Assembly (NCBI GenBank): GCA_012798115.1
Contig: JAAZNV010000007.1
Location: 89,586-129,739 of the forward strand
Reading direction: 5' to 3'
Origin: a candidate division WWE3 bacterium
GTDB taxonomy: Bacteria > Patescibacteriota > WWE3 > UBA101185 > UBA10185
DNA length: 40,154 nt
The translations under genes were made by a program, and so were the position numbers. Positions 7,322-16,209 of the stretch are shown here, piece by piece; positions within the stretch are counted from its first letter, which is position 1; every line of letters starts with the position of its first letter. The notes under the pieces are model-generated. The model was not told where the DNA came from. It made no database searches and worked only from the letters and a program-made list of their open reading frames with translations.

Positions 7322-8458
7322 ATGAAAAGTTTAATGAAAGATGTAAAAAAACTAGACTTTCTTTTTAAAGTAGGGTTAGTGCTTTGTGTCTTTCTCTCAT
7401 CTTCTTATCTTAAGTATAGGGTTTTAGATGAGGCTGGTGGTGATTTTTCTACGTATAAAAAAGCAGTAAGGGACTTTATTGCAGGGAAAAACATTTATAA
7501 AGACACTGTTGAATCTTATGAACCTGGATCTAACGAAGAGCATGGTTATGCTTATTTTCCGACCATGCTTTATATCTATACTCCTTTATATAAGTTAAGT
7601 CTTGCAACACACTACCCTCTTCAAAGAGTATGGAAAGCATCTGTTTTTATAGCTGATATTGGTGTGGGATTAATGATATTGAAGATTTTATGGAAGAAAA
7701 ATTATTGGGCATCTTTAGCTGGAGTGGCTTTTTGGTGGTTGAATCCCTTTTTAATAATTAGAAAATCAGGAGTTTATACTGAACCATTTGGAGTGTTTTT
7801 TATACTTCTTGCTCTTTATTATCTTGAAAAAGATGATGTGAAGTCAGGAATATTTTATGCTATTTCCTTTTCTTTTAAATCTTTTCCCATAATTCTCTTA
7901 CCACTGTTTTTAATAAAATCTAAAAATAAGCTTAAGTTTTTGCTTGGTGCAGCAGCTTTTGCGTTAATTATAAGCATTCCTTTCATGAGAAGCGTACAAG
8001 ATTTTATTTGGTATTTGCAAGGAGCTTTCTTTGTACATGGTGCTAGAGAACCACAAGGAAGGCCACTTCTTTTCTTTATAACTTACTATACATCAGTTCC
8101 CTTGTTTTCTCTTGCTATAGCTAATATTTATAGATATGCTTGCATAATACTTGGTTGGATCTCCACGTCTTATTTAATCCTTAAAAAGAAAATACAAGAC
8201 AAATATATTTTAAGTATGATTTCTTTTATTATTTTTTACCTGTTTACTCCAGTACTAACAAGAACGTATATGCTTTGGTTCATACCAATCTACACGATTG
8301 GAATGTTTAACGTGTTTGAGAGGAAAAAAGAAGGGTTTGCTGGGAAAAACAAGATATATTTCTTCCTTTCTTTAATTGCTTTTTATGTATTTTATGCATG
8401 GTATTTATCGTTATGGTCAAAGGGTTTAAGAATAAAAGGTAATGTAGTTTCTTTATGA
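7322..8458 (+). CDS. GT87-like membrane mannosyltransferase
   Basis: A 378-aa protein with about 9-10 hydrophobic segments. After the first segment comes 'GGDFSTYKKAVRDFIAGKNIY', then 'YAYFPTMLYIYTPLYKL', the pattern of polyprenyl-phosphate-mannose-dependent (GT87, DUF2029) glycosyltransferases with an early Asp in the outer loop. 'SFSFKSFPIILLPLFL' further on also fits that family. The reaction is transfer of a sugar from a lipid carrier on the outer membrane face; acceptor unknown. The stop codon overlaps the next gene's ATG (ATGA), so the two GT-C genes form one operon. TAAAAT lies 8 nt before the ATG. Confidence 0.75.
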   Translation: MKSLMKDVKKLDFLFKVGLVLCVFLSSSYLKYRVLDEAGGDFSTYKKAVRDFIAGKNIYKDTVESYEPGSNEEHGYAYFPTMLYIYTPLYKLSLATHYPLQRVWKASVFIADIGVGLMILKILWKKNYWASLAGVAFWWLNPFLIIRKSGVYTEPFGVFFILLALYYLEKDDVKSGIFYAISFSFKSFPIILLPLFLIKSKNKLKFLLGAAAFALIISIPFMRSVQDFIWYLQGAFFVHGAREPQGRPLLFFITYYTSVPLFSLAIANIYRYACIILGWISTSYLILKKKIQDKYILSMISFIIFYLFTPVLTRTYMLWFIPIYTIGMFNVFERKKEGFAGKNKIYFFLSLIAFYVFYAWYLSLWSKGLRIKGNVVSL

Positions 8459-10035
8459 ACAAAAAAGAAGTTTTTTTGATAAAGGCAAAGAAAGTTTTTA
8501 ATTGGATACTAAGATCAGATTTAATTATTATAGTCATTCTTATTCTTGCATCTTCTTATCTTAGATTTAAGAATCTTGGCTACTCAGATTACATTGGAGA
8601 TGAACATAAAGCTTTTATTGAGTTGTCCAAGGGTCAAACTTTAACTGACTTTTTTTTATCTAGGAGAAAGGGTCCTATGCAATTTGTTGTTTCGCATATT
8701 CCATATCTTCTTACTCACAACTTTAGAAATGAACTAGCTGAAAGAATACCTTTCTCCATCATCTCTGTTTTATCTGTTGTTGTCTTTTATCTTATGGTAA
8801 AGAGAATAACAAAAAACTGGATATCTGCATTTATTGCATCGTTAATATATTTGTGCAATGGTTTTATTGTAGGGTTTGGAAGAATAGCTCAGTACCAGAA
8901 CTTAAACCTCTTATTTTCTTTCCTAGCAATATATTTCTATAGCTATCTTTTAGATGAGAAAAAACATCTTATTAGATTCACTCTAATAGGTACTTTGTTT
9001 TGGTGTTTATCTTTTTTTTCTCATTGGGATGCTATATTCATATTACCCATTGTACTTTGGATGTTTATTAAGTTCTTACTTGATAAGTCCTTTGGTAAGG
9101 GTTACAAAATTAGAATACTAATATATAACTTTCTTTTAGGCTGCTTAATTCTTCTCCCTTTCATGATTCCTTATTGTTTTCATCAAAAAAGCTCTGATGA
9201 AAACCTTGGTTACTTGTTTAGAAGATTGGGTATGGGCTACTCAAACAACCATCTTTATGAGATGTACATTGATCTTTACAGTCCTTTTGTGTCTTTATGG
9301 TTTTTAATTATATGTGGTGTGCTTGGAGTTTTATTTTTAAAAGAAAGTTACATGTTTGTAATATGGTTCTTATTTGGGTATGGCGTATTTGAGATATTTG
9401 TTAGAAAGCCTGGTACACATATATATAATTTTTTAATCCCTGTTTTTATCTTGTGTGGTATTGGAATAAGCCACTTAATAAAATCAGTTCCAAAATTCCT
9501 GAAGCTTCTTGTATGTTTATTATCCTTGCTTTTAATTACATTTCTTTATTATCAGTCTTATGTACTCTTTGTTGACCATGCTAAGGAATACCCTTGGGAG
9601 CAAAAATATGTATTAAGTATAGATTTGAAATGCAAAAAGGGTAATAAGTTATGTAACAAGATACAGCCTTATACAATGCTTCTTACTAAGAGGTACTATT
9701 ACGACTATGAGGGACAAAAGTTGCCTTTGTTTGGGTTTCCACACAAAAGGTTTTGGAATGAAGTAAATGACTTTATTCAAGAACAAAATAGCATAAATAA
9801 TGAAGATCTTGGGTATTCATCAAATGAAGATAAAACAGTCAGTGAGTGGTACATACAAGGAGGATACAGGACATCAGGCGATTTTTACTTTATAGGTGTA
9901 AGAAAACCAGGAAACTTTGTTGAGGAAATGAATCCGCCTTACTCAGGATCTAAGGTTTTAGTTAAAGAATTTAAATCTGAAACTGGTGTAAATCAAACAA
10001 AGGTATTCAGAGTAAGCACCGTGAAAAGTAGATAA
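8455..10035 (+). CDS. GT39/ArnT-like membrane glycosyltransferase
   Basis: 526 aa. The first membrane helix is followed by 'YSDYIGDEHKAFIELSKG', with the acidic pair typical of the first outer loop of PMT/ArnT (GT39/GT83) enzymes, where Asp/Glu help catalysis. About 10-11 membrane segments follow, and then a soluble C-terminal domain from about residue 385 to the end. It starts 4 nt inside the preceding glycosyltransferase gene. Expected role: sugar transfer from undecaprenyl-phosphate-type carriers to an envelope glycan or protein. Length agrees with the family. Substrate not predictable. Confidence 0.8.
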   Translation: MNKKEVFLIKAKKVFNWILRSDLIIIVILILASSYLRFKNLGYSDYIGDEHKAFIELSKGQTLTDFFLSRRKGPMQFVVSHIPYLLTHNFRNELAERIPFSIISVLSVVVFYLMVKRITKNWISAFIASLIYLCNGFIVGFGRIAQYQNLNLLFSFLAIYFYSYLLDEKKHLIRFTLIGTLFWCLSFFSHWDAIFILPIVLWMFIKFLLDKSFGKGYKIRILIYNFLLGCLILLPFMIPYCFHQKSSDENLGYLFRRLGMGYSNNHLYEMYIDLYSPFVSLWFLIICGVLGVLFLKESYMFVIWFLFGYGVFEIFVRKPGTHIYNFLIPVFILCGIGISHLIKSVPKFLKLLVCLLSLLLITFLYYQSYVLFVDHAKEYPWEQKYVLSIDLKCKKGNKLCNKIQPYTMLLTKRYYYDYEGQKLPLFGFPHKRFWNEVNDFIQEQNSINNEDLGYSSNEDKTVSEWYIQGGYRTSGDFYFIGVRKPGNFVEEMNPPYSGSKVLVKEFKSETGVNQTKVFRVSTVKSR

Positions 10036-10044
10036 GGCAACTAA

Positions 10045-11274
10045 TCAGCTTTTAATCCAAGTATCTTTTACTTCATTTTCATTTATGTTTTCACCTACAA
10101 TGGTAATTTTGGGGTTTTGAGAAAAAATTTCTTTTGAAATATTCTTAATATCACTTAAGCAACATTTGCTTATCATATTTATTTCATACTTGTAGTTTTG
10201 ATCCTTTCTTCCATGACTTAATAAGTCTGAATAATACTCTGCTCTTACAGAAACCTTTTCCATCTCAAAGCTTAAGTTAGATAACACCCTTCTCTTAGAG
10301 CTTTCTATGCTTCTTAAGCTTATTAGTGATGAAAAGTTTATTGTATTTCTTTTTATTTCGCCCAAAATTATATTTAAGTCTTTCTTTTCACATAAGAAGT
10401 AAATACTAAACAATCCATAACTTCCTGATGAAAAGGATACACATCTTATGGTGTATGTTGCCCTTAACTGTTCTTTTATCAACTTATTTAAAAGCATATC
10501 TAAAGTATTTGAAATGATAAAAGAAGAGTATTTCTTGTTATCTGAAGTCCTAAACCCGTAAAAATCTATCTTGACTGCTATTTGACTAGTTCCTTTAAAC
10601 TTATAACTTTTTACAGTAAGCTTACTCAACGTTTTGTGTTCTAAGTGTTTTGCTACGTTACCAGCTTGATAATCTCCAAATAACTTTTTAATATAAGGAG
10701 CAACGTTTCTTATTGTTACATTTCCACTTAATACTAAAGTAAAGTTATTTGGGTGATAATATAGATCTCTAAAATCTAAGACATCTTTGATCCTTAAATT
10801 ATTTAAATTCCGTTCTCCTCCGATGTTTAATATTGACATCCTATCTTTTGGAAAAGAAGCAGCACAAGAAAACCTTCCTAGTATTCTTTCTGGGCTGTTT
10901 TTTATCCTTTTTATTTCTTGAAGTGATATCTGTTTTAACTTGTTGAAGTCGTCAAGATTGATAGCTTCCTTGGTGAAAACTTTGGATAAAAACTCTAATC
11001 CATCAATTACATTTTCTTTAGGTATCTTGATCATGAATAAAACATCATCTCTACTTGTTACTCCAATGATTTTCCCTCCATTTGATGTTATTTTATTTCC
11101 ATAGTTACTAGATACATAAAAATGTTCTAATATATGAGCTGAGCCAACCTGCAACTTGTTTTCTAAGTTACTGCCTGCTTTTCCCTTTAAATGAATGGTA
11201 ACAGTATTAAAGCTTTTATCTTGGATAAAACAAACCTTTAAACCGTTTTTTAGATTAATATGGTTGACATTCAT
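10045..11274 (-). CDS. M16 family zinc peptidase (insulinase type)
   Basis: A 409-aa protein with the inverted zinc motif HxxEH as HILEH (47-51), preceded by 'HLKGKAGSNLENKLQVGSAH', the usual M16 lead-in. A downstream Glu near 120 ('SLQEIKRIKNSPERIL') is the probable third zinc ligand. The C-terminal half is the M16 inactive-type domain ('YHPNNFTLVLSGNV' fits the family block). Length matches single-unit M16B processing-peptidase-like proteins. There is no signal peptide, so it is probably cytoplasmic, with a role in peptide turnover. The intergenic gap to the divergent surface-protein gene is only 33 nt and holds TATACT/TATAAG-like boxes for both directions. Confidence 0.85.
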   Translation of the reverse strand: MNVNHINLKNGLKVCFIQDKSFNTVTIHLKGKAGSNLENKLQVGSAHILEHFYVSSNYGNKITSNGGKIIGVTSRDDVLFMIKIPKENVIDGLEFLSKVFTKEAINLDDFNKLKQISLQEIKRIKNSPERILGRFSCAASFPKDRMSILNIGGERNLNNLRIKDVLDFRDLYYHPNNFTLVLSGNVTIRNVAPYIKKLFGDYQAGNVAKHLEHKTLSKLTVKSYKFKGTSQIAVKIDFYGFRTSDNKKYSSFIISNTLDMLLNKLIKEQLRATYTIRCVSFSSGSYGLFSIYFLCEKKDLNIILGEIKRNTINFSSLISLRSIESSKRRVLSNLSFEMEKVSVRAEYYSDLLSHGRKDQNYKYEINMISKCCLSDIKNISKEIFSQNPKITIVGENINENEVKDTWIKS

Positions 11275-11307
11275 TTGATCTAGATTTAACTTATACTTAT
11301 CTTAAGT

Positions 11308-11850
11308 ATGATTTCAAAATATGAAAAATACATTAAATCCTTTTCTTTTGTTTTACTTCTGTTAGTTATGTTTAAATACTCTCTGGCATCCACCTTGCAG
11401 CTTCAAAAAATAGGAGCTCTTGATTTGGGAGGTAAAACATATCCTGAATGGTGGTATACAGGAACAAACCCAGTTTTATATGGTGTTTCAGTTGCAGATT
11501 CAAAAGTTGATATCAAAATAGGAGAAAATTCTTATTCAACTACCTCAAATGATTCTGGTGCGTGGAGCTATCCTACAGTTCTTGATAAGGGAGATTATAA
11601 AATAACTATTTCTCAAGGAGTAGAAACCTTATCTTTTACTCTTCATCTAGGTCAAAACGTTCCAGAAAATGTTGGAAGCACAAATGCAGAATCCACTCAG
11701 TCAGCAACAAACGTTCCAACCACAGGGTTTAATCAGTATGTAGCTTTGTCCTTTGGCTTTGGTGTAATACTTCTTGCAACTTATTTTTATTTTTCTACGG
11801 ATTCAAAGAAAAAATCAGTATTTGAGAATAGAATGATAAAAGAAGATTAG
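11308..11850 (+). CDS. Secreted Ig-like surface protein with VPTTG sorting-type tail
   Basis: 180 aa. Signal peptide at 10-28 ('SFSFVLLLLVMFKYSLAS'), then a beta-rich domain (about 50-115; 'GTNPVLYGVSVADSKVDIKI' and 'NDSGAWSYPT' resemble bacterial Ig-like/carboxypeptidase-regulatory folds). A Ser/Thr/Asn-rich linker leads to VPTTG (136-140), a hydrophobic helix (144-162) and KKK (167-169). This is the arrangement of a sortase substrate, with VPTTG in place of LPXTG; the charged tail is a little longer than usual. A sortase domain is encoded at 30301-31569 and could be its partner (inference). Alternatively the tail is a plain membrane anchor. Confidence 0.75.
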   Translation: MISKYEKYIKSFSFVLLLLVMFKYSLASTLQLQKIGALDLGGKTYPEWWYTGTNPVLYGVSVADSKVDIKIGENSYSTTSNDSGAWSYPTVLDKGDYKITISQGVETLSFTLHLGQNVPENVGSTNAESTQSATNVPTTGFNQYVALSFGFGVILLATYFYFSTDSKKKSVFENRMIKED

Positions 11851-11864
11851 TTTACTCTTACCCC

Positions 11865-12275
11865 TTATTCACTTTTAGCTTTGATTATATCAAGTGCAGT
11901 TTTATGTAAATCTTCTGGTGTAGGTTTAGAGTAGTTTGAGTTTAAGATTCCTTTTATAGAACTATCTTCTTTTAATGGGAACATTTTAACATGTAAATGG
12001 TTCACTTCTAATCCTTCGAAAATAACAGCTATTCTTTTTACCTTGAAGGTTTTTTCTAGCATTTTTGCTACCACTTTTGAAGCTTTCATTATTTCTCCCA
12101 TGTCTTCATTTTCATCATTAAAAATATATGAGCTTGTGTGCTTTTTTGGAATCAACAAAGTCATTCCAGAAGTAACTGGGTTAATATCTAAAAAAGCTAC
12201 AAAATCATTGTTTTCCCAAACTATTTCTGCAGGGACTTCTCTATTTGCAATTTTGCAAAAAATACAATCGCTCAT
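11865..12275 (-). CDS. HIT family nucleotide hydrolase
   Basis: The 136-aa protein opens with the zinc-type Cys pair of HIT hydrolases (CIFCKI, residues 4-9) and has 'PKKHTSS' and the histidine triad region 'EVNHLHVKMFP' near 100. These are hallmarks of Hint/Fhit-like phosphoramidases and dinucleotide hydrolases. In the family the middle His of the triad is the nucleophile that attacks an alpha-phosphate. The true substrate is unknown. TAATAT ends exactly 6 nt before the ATG on the minus strand. The methyltransferase gene ends 2 nt upstream, so a shared transcript is also possible. Confidence 0.9.
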   Translation of the reverse strand: MSDCIFCKIANREVPAEIVWENNDFVAFLDINPVTSGMTLLIPKKHTSSYIFNDENEDMGEIMKASKVVAKMLEKTFKVKRIAVIFEGLEVNHLHVKMFPLKEDSSIKGILNSNYSKPTPEDLHKTALDIIKAKSE

Positions 12276-12277
12276 AC

Positions 12278-12937
12278 TTAAATATTACCAAATATTAAAT
12301 ACAAATTTTCTTTATCAGAAATGAACTTATCTATTAACTTAAGGCCTTTTTCTTCATATGTTTTTATTACTTTATCTAATTCTTTGTTTGAATATTGATG
12401 ACAATACCTTTTTATGTCTTTTCTCTCTTTCCATCTTAAGAAATAATCTCCTGGTTTATCCTTAAATCTCCAAAAAGTTAAAATGAGTACTCCCTTTTTG
12501 TCTAAAAGATTGGATAGTTTATTAAACCATGTGAATCTAAGTGATTGACTTGGAATATGGTGAGTCAAGCCAAATGCAGCAATAATATTGTACTTCTCTT
12601 TGATGTTGTTTAAGTCTTGAATAACATCGCCCTTTACAAATGAAGCGTTCTTGGTTTTGTTTGCCCTTCTTTTTATGAAGTCGTTATTTGTATCTATGCC
12701 TACGTACTCAATATTCATATTCTTGTTGTTTATAAAGTCATAGAATCTTCCGTTTCCACATCCTAAATCTAGTACCTTTATCTTTTTATCATTACTCCCA
12801 AGCGCCTCAAATGCTTTTTCCACTGCCCTATCCCATCCTTTCCATGGCTTTTGTCTAGATCTTGAAAATTCTTCAGATATTGATTGGTAAAAACTTTCAT
12901 TTAGCTTTAAAATATCCTTAATTTTCTTTAGGTTCAT
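12278..12937 (-). CDS. Trm9/ABH8-like SAM methyltransferase
   Basis: 219 aa, class I methyltransferase with the SAM-binding loop VLDLGCGNG (55-63) and an acidic motif II end ('YVGIDTN'). The N-terminus 'FYQSISEEFSRSRQKPW' (16-32) closely follows the signature of eukaryotic Trm9/ALKBH8 ('vYneIAphFsqTRykpWp'), enzymes that methylate 5-carboxymethyl-U34 to mcm5U in tRNA. The gene is back-to-back with Elp3, the enzyme that makes the cm5U precursor: the two ATGs are adjacent with no base between them. Motif similarity is seen; tRNA U34 methylation is inferred from family and neighbour. Alternative: a general small-molecule methyltransferase. Confidence 0.75.
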   Translation of the reverse strand: MNLKKIKDILKLNESFYQSISEEFSRSRQKPWKGWDRAVEKAFEALGSNDKKIKVLDLGCGNGRFYDFINNKNMNIEYVGIDTNNDFIKRRANKTKNASFVKGDVIQDLNNIKEKYNIIAAFGLTHHIPSQSLRFTWFNKLSNLLDKKGVLILTFWRFKDKPGDYFLRWKERKDIKRYCHQYSNKELDKVIKTYEEKGLKLIDKFISDKENLYLIFGNI

Positions 12938-14581
12938 ATGAAAACAAAAAACAATAACTCAACTGATAAAGATATTTTACTTCAAATAATAAGGGAAATC
13001 TTGTCTTTAAAGGATCCTAGTGAACAAGATATATCAAAAGTAATATGTAGACATCCTTCTACTGGATCAAAAACATTTTCTAAGTCACAGATTATTAGTC
13101 TTTTTGGAATCTATAAGACAGAGATGGGTTTGAGTGAAAACGATAAAAAACGTTTCTTGTCTTTAGTAAGAATGAAGAAAGTTAGAACACTATCTGGGGT
13201 CACGCCTGTGACTGTACTAACAAAACCATATGCGTGTCCTGGAGATTGTATTTACTGCCCTAATGATTCTAGGATGCCAAAAAGCTACATTGTTTCAGAA
13301 CCTGGTGCTCAAAGAGCATACTTGAATAAATTTGATCCCTACCTTCAGGTCTACAACAGGCTTGTTGCTTATAAAAACATTGGTCATCCTACTGATAAGG
13401 TTGAGTTAATTGTTCTTGGAGGAACGTGGTCCTTTTATACAGAAGAATATCAAATTTGGTTTATAAAAAGATGTTTTGATGCTATGAATGACTTTACTCC
13501 AGATTCTATTAAATGTGTCTCTAAAATATCACAGGATACTCAAAGTTCTTGGGAGCTACTGGTGCATACACAAAAAAAGAATGAAATATCTAAAACTAGA
13601 TGTGTAGGTTTGGTTGTGGAAACAAGACCAGATTATATTACGGAAAAGGAAATAGTTAGGTTGAGGAAGCTGGGAGTTACAAAAGTACAAATTGGAGTTC
13701 AGAGTTTAAATAATAAAGTACTAAAGATAAACAATAGAGGACACAACGTAGAATCTACTGCAAACGCATTTAAACTCTTAAGAATGGGAGGATTCAAAAT
13801 ACACGCTCATTGGATGCCTAACCTCTTGGGATCTACCCCAAGAAAAGATATTAAAGATTTTAAGAAATTATTTACTGATGGAAGATTTAAACCAGACGAA
13901 CTAAAGATATACCCTTGTTCATTAATCAAAAACACCAAGCTTTTTGATTATTACACCAGAAGGGAATGGAAACCATATACTGAAAAGCAAGTACTTGATG
14001 TTTTAACAAAATGTTTTCTTCTAACACCTAGATACTGCAGGATAACTAGAGTAATAAGAGACATATCCTCAGAAGATATCTTTGTTGGAAATAAAAAGAG
14101 TAATTTTAGACAAGTTGTTGAAAGAAAATTGAAAGAAAGCTGTAGGAAGATAAGAGAAATTAGATTTAGAGAAATTAAAGATGAAAAGGTACTGCTTGAT
14201 GACTTAAGTTTAAAAGTAACTTGTTATAAAACTAAATTTTCTACGGAATACTTCTTAGAATATGTAACTAGTGAAGATAAAATAGCAGGATTCTTAAGGC
14301 TTTCACTTCCGAAAAGCAGCAATCATTTTATTGAAGAAATAAGCAAATGTGCAATGATTAGAGAAATTCATATTTATGGTCAAACTTTAGGCATCGGCAC
14401 CGAGGAGAAAGGAAAAGCTCAGCATTCTGGTTTAGGAAGGAAATTAATACAAAAAGCAGTAGAGATATCTAGAAGGAAAAAGTATACAAAGCTCTCAGTA
14501 ATTTCGTCTGTTGGTACAAGGTCTTACTATAGAAGTAATGGGTTTAAAGATGGGGAACTATATCAATACTTATATTTATAA
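12938..14581 (+). CDS. elp3: Elp3: tRNA U34 carboxymethyl-type radical SAM/GNAT enzyme
   Basis: The 547-aa length fits archaeal and bacterial Elp3. Radical SAM cluster motif CPGDCIYC (Cys 100, 104, 107), followed by the Elp3-specific 'EPGAQRAYLNKFDPYLQVYNRL' and 'VQIGVQSLNN'. The C-terminal GNAT domain has the acetyl-CoA loop 'QHSGLGRKLI' and the family block 'GTRSYYRSNGF'. Elp3 builds the cm5 group on wobble U34 using acetyl-CoA and SAM. Archaeal and bacterial homologues work without the other Elongator subunits. Three U34 tRNAs (Leu UAA, Arg UCU, Gly UCC) are in this window. Only a weak AGG lies before the ATG; its promoter must be inside the divergent methyltransferase gene. Confidence 0.95.
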   Translation: MKTKNNNSTDKDILLQIIREILSLKDPSEQDISKVICRHPSTGSKTFSKSQIISLFGIYKTEMGLSENDKKRFLSLVRMKKVRTLSGVTPVTVLTKPYACPGDCIYCPNDSRMPKSYIVSEPGAQRAYLNKFDPYLQVYNRLVAYKNIGHPTDKVELIVLGGTWSFYTEEYQIWFIKRCFDAMNDFTPDSIKCVSKISQDTQSSWELLVHTQKKNEISKTRCVGLVVETRPDYITEKEIVRLRKLGVTKVQIGVQSLNNKVLKINNRGHNVESTANAFKLLRMGGFKIHAHWMPNLLGSTPRKDIKDFKKLFTDGRFKPDELKIYPCSLIKNTKLFDYYTRREWKPYTEKQVLDVLTKCFLLTPRYCRITRVIRDISSEDIFVGNKKSNFRQVVERKLKESCRKIREIRFREIKDEKVLLDDLSLKVTCYKTKFSTEYFLEYVTSEDKIAGFLRLSLPKSSNHFIEEISKCAMIREIHIYGQTLGIGTEEKGKAQHSGLGRKLIQKAVEISRRKKYTKLSVISSVGTRSYYRSNGFKDGELYQYLYL

Positions 14582-14605
14582 TCTAAATTTTAGTGAAAAC
14601 TAGTG

Positions 14606-15256
14606 TTATTCTTCCATGATTTCAACGGACTCGATTTTAACTGGGTTTATTGGTTTAGATAACTCCTTTGAACTACTATAATCAACAGGATCATTTGCTA
14701 TTTTATCTACGACATCCATTCCTTTAACAACTTTTCCAAAGATTACGTAGCTTTTTGGAAGATCTACTTTTTGGTGCATAATAAAAAACTGACTTCCATT
14801 TGTATCTGGTCCATAATTTGCCATAGCAACAACTCCTCTTTCATATTCATCTTCTATTGGCTCATCCTTAAATGTATACCCTGGTCCTCCTGTACCATCT
14901 CCTTTGGGGTCTCCTCCTTGGATCATAAATCCTTTGATTACCCTATGAAATATTGTGTTGTTGTAAAAACCTAGTTTTGAAAGATATACAAAATTTGTGG
15001 CAGTGACTGGAGTATCTATGGCATTTATTTTAATTTCTATGTCTCCATAAGTGGTTTTTAATATTGCTTTGTAGTCTTTAGTTACATCAATCCTTGTAGT
15101 AGGAGGAGATAGATTGCTTTTATCCCTAGATTCCATAACAAGCTCTTTTGAACTTTTGTATGGAACACCACCAAAGTTTTTGTCATTTAATACAATAACA
15201 ACAATAAATATTAGTACTGGTATAAAAATTAAGATAAGTATAAGTTTTGACTTCAC
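14606..15256 (-). CDS. Membrane-anchored cyclophilin-type peptidyl-prolyl isomerase
   Basis: 216 aa with an N-terminal membrane anchor (residues 3-24, '[21 protein letters not shown]') and a cyclophilin domain from about 60. Active-site blocks are present: '[25 protein letters not shown]' (catalytic Arg in FHRV) and 'GSQFFIM'. It should catalyse proline cis-trans isomerisation during folding of proteins outside the membrane. It is the last gene of a three-gene minus-strand operon and overlaps the epimerase gene by 4 nt (ATGA). Confidence 0.92.
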   Translation of the reverse strand: MKSKLILILIFIPVLIFIVVIVLNDKNFGGVPYKSSKELVMESRDKSNLSPPTTRIDVTKDYKAILKTTYGDIEIKINAIDTPVTATNFVYLSKLGFYNNTIFHRVIKGFMIQGGDPKGDGTGGPGYTFKDEPIEDEYERGVVAMANYGPDTNGSQFFIMHQKVDLPKSYVIFGKVVKGMDVVDKIANDPVDYSSSKELSKPINPVKIESVEIMEE

Positions 15257-16209
15257 TTAATTCCTTCTAAACTTAGTTTCTTAGCAAAGTATTCAACTGT
15301 AATTTCTAGGCCCTTATCAACATTAAATGAAGGTTTCCAGTTGAGCTTTTCCTCAGCTAAAGAGATATCTGGCTTTCTTTTTTTAGGATCATCTTCTGGA
15401 AGTTTTTTGAATTCAATTTTAGATTTAGATGATGTCATTTTTATTATCTTTTCAGCAAGTTCTAATATGCTATACTCGCCTGGATTACCAAGATTTACTG
15501 GGCCCGTAAAGTTTTCAGTATTCATCATTTTATGTATTCCTTTTATTAAATCTGAGACGTAACAAAAAGATCTAGTTTGTGTTCCATCTCCATATATTGT
15601 TATTGGTTCATCTTTTAATGCTTGAACTATGAAGTTTGAGATTACTCTTCCATCGTTTTCATACATCCTAGGTCCATAAGTGTTAAATATTCTCACTATT
15701 TTTATATCTAAATTGTGTTGCCTTTTGTAATCAAAGAATAAGGTTTCGGCTACTCTCTTTCCTTCATCATAACAAGCTCTTGGTCCAATTGTGTTCACAT
15801 TTCCTCTATATGTTTCTTTTTGAGGATGTTCAAGTGGATCCCCATAGACTTCCGATGTAGAAGCTTGGAGTATCCTTGCTTTATGTTTTTTTGCTATTCC
15901 TAACATATTTATCACCCCTAAAGTGTTTGCTTTTATTGTCCTAACAGGGTTTAACTGATAATGAATGGGTGATGCAGGACAAGCTAAATTATATATTTGA
16001 TCAATAATTAAGTTATCTAAATATATAGGGTTGATAATATCATGGTTAATAAACTCAAAGTTTTTGTTTCCAATTAAATTTTCAATGTTATCTTTATTGC
16101 CGGTAAAAAGATTATCTATACAAATAACATGATCTCCTTTCTCCACAAGAAAATCACAAAGATGACTGCCTAAAAACCCTGCTCCTCCTGTTACCACTAT
16201 TGTCTTCAT
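15253..16209 (-). CDS. UDP-glucuronate decarboxylase-like NAD-dependent epimerase
   Basis: 318-aa short-chain dehydrogenase of the extended type. NAD-binding GGAGFLG is at 8-14, '[10 protein letters not shown]' at 116-125 and the catalytic Y147-x3-K151 in 'CYDEGKR'; then '[11 protein letters not shown]' and '[16 protein letters not shown]'. The combination '[15 protein letters not shown]' and '[10 protein letters not shown]'-like blocks is typical of UDP-xylose synthase (UXS), which oxidises and decarboxylates UDP-glucuronate. dTDP-glucose dehydratase-type activity is the alternative. It overlaps the patatin gene and the cyclophilin gene by 4 nt each. Likely supplies an activated sugar for the glycosyltransferases. 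Confidence 0.85.
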   Translation of the reverse strand: MKTIVVTGGAGFLGSHLCDFLVEKGDHVICIDNLFTGNKDNIENLIGNKNFEFINHDIINPIYLDNLIIDQIYNLACPASPIHYQLNPVRTIKANTLGVINMLGIAKKHKARILQASTSEVYGDPLEHPQKETYRGNVNTIGPRACYDEGKRVAETLFFDYKRQHNLDIKIVRIFNTYGPRMYENDGRVISNFIVQALKDEPITIYGDGTQTRSFCYVSDLIKGIHKMMNTENFTGPVNLGNPGEYSILELAEKIIKMTSSKSKIEFKKLPEDDPKKRKPDISLAEEKLNWKPSFNVDKGLEITVEYFAKKLSLEGIK

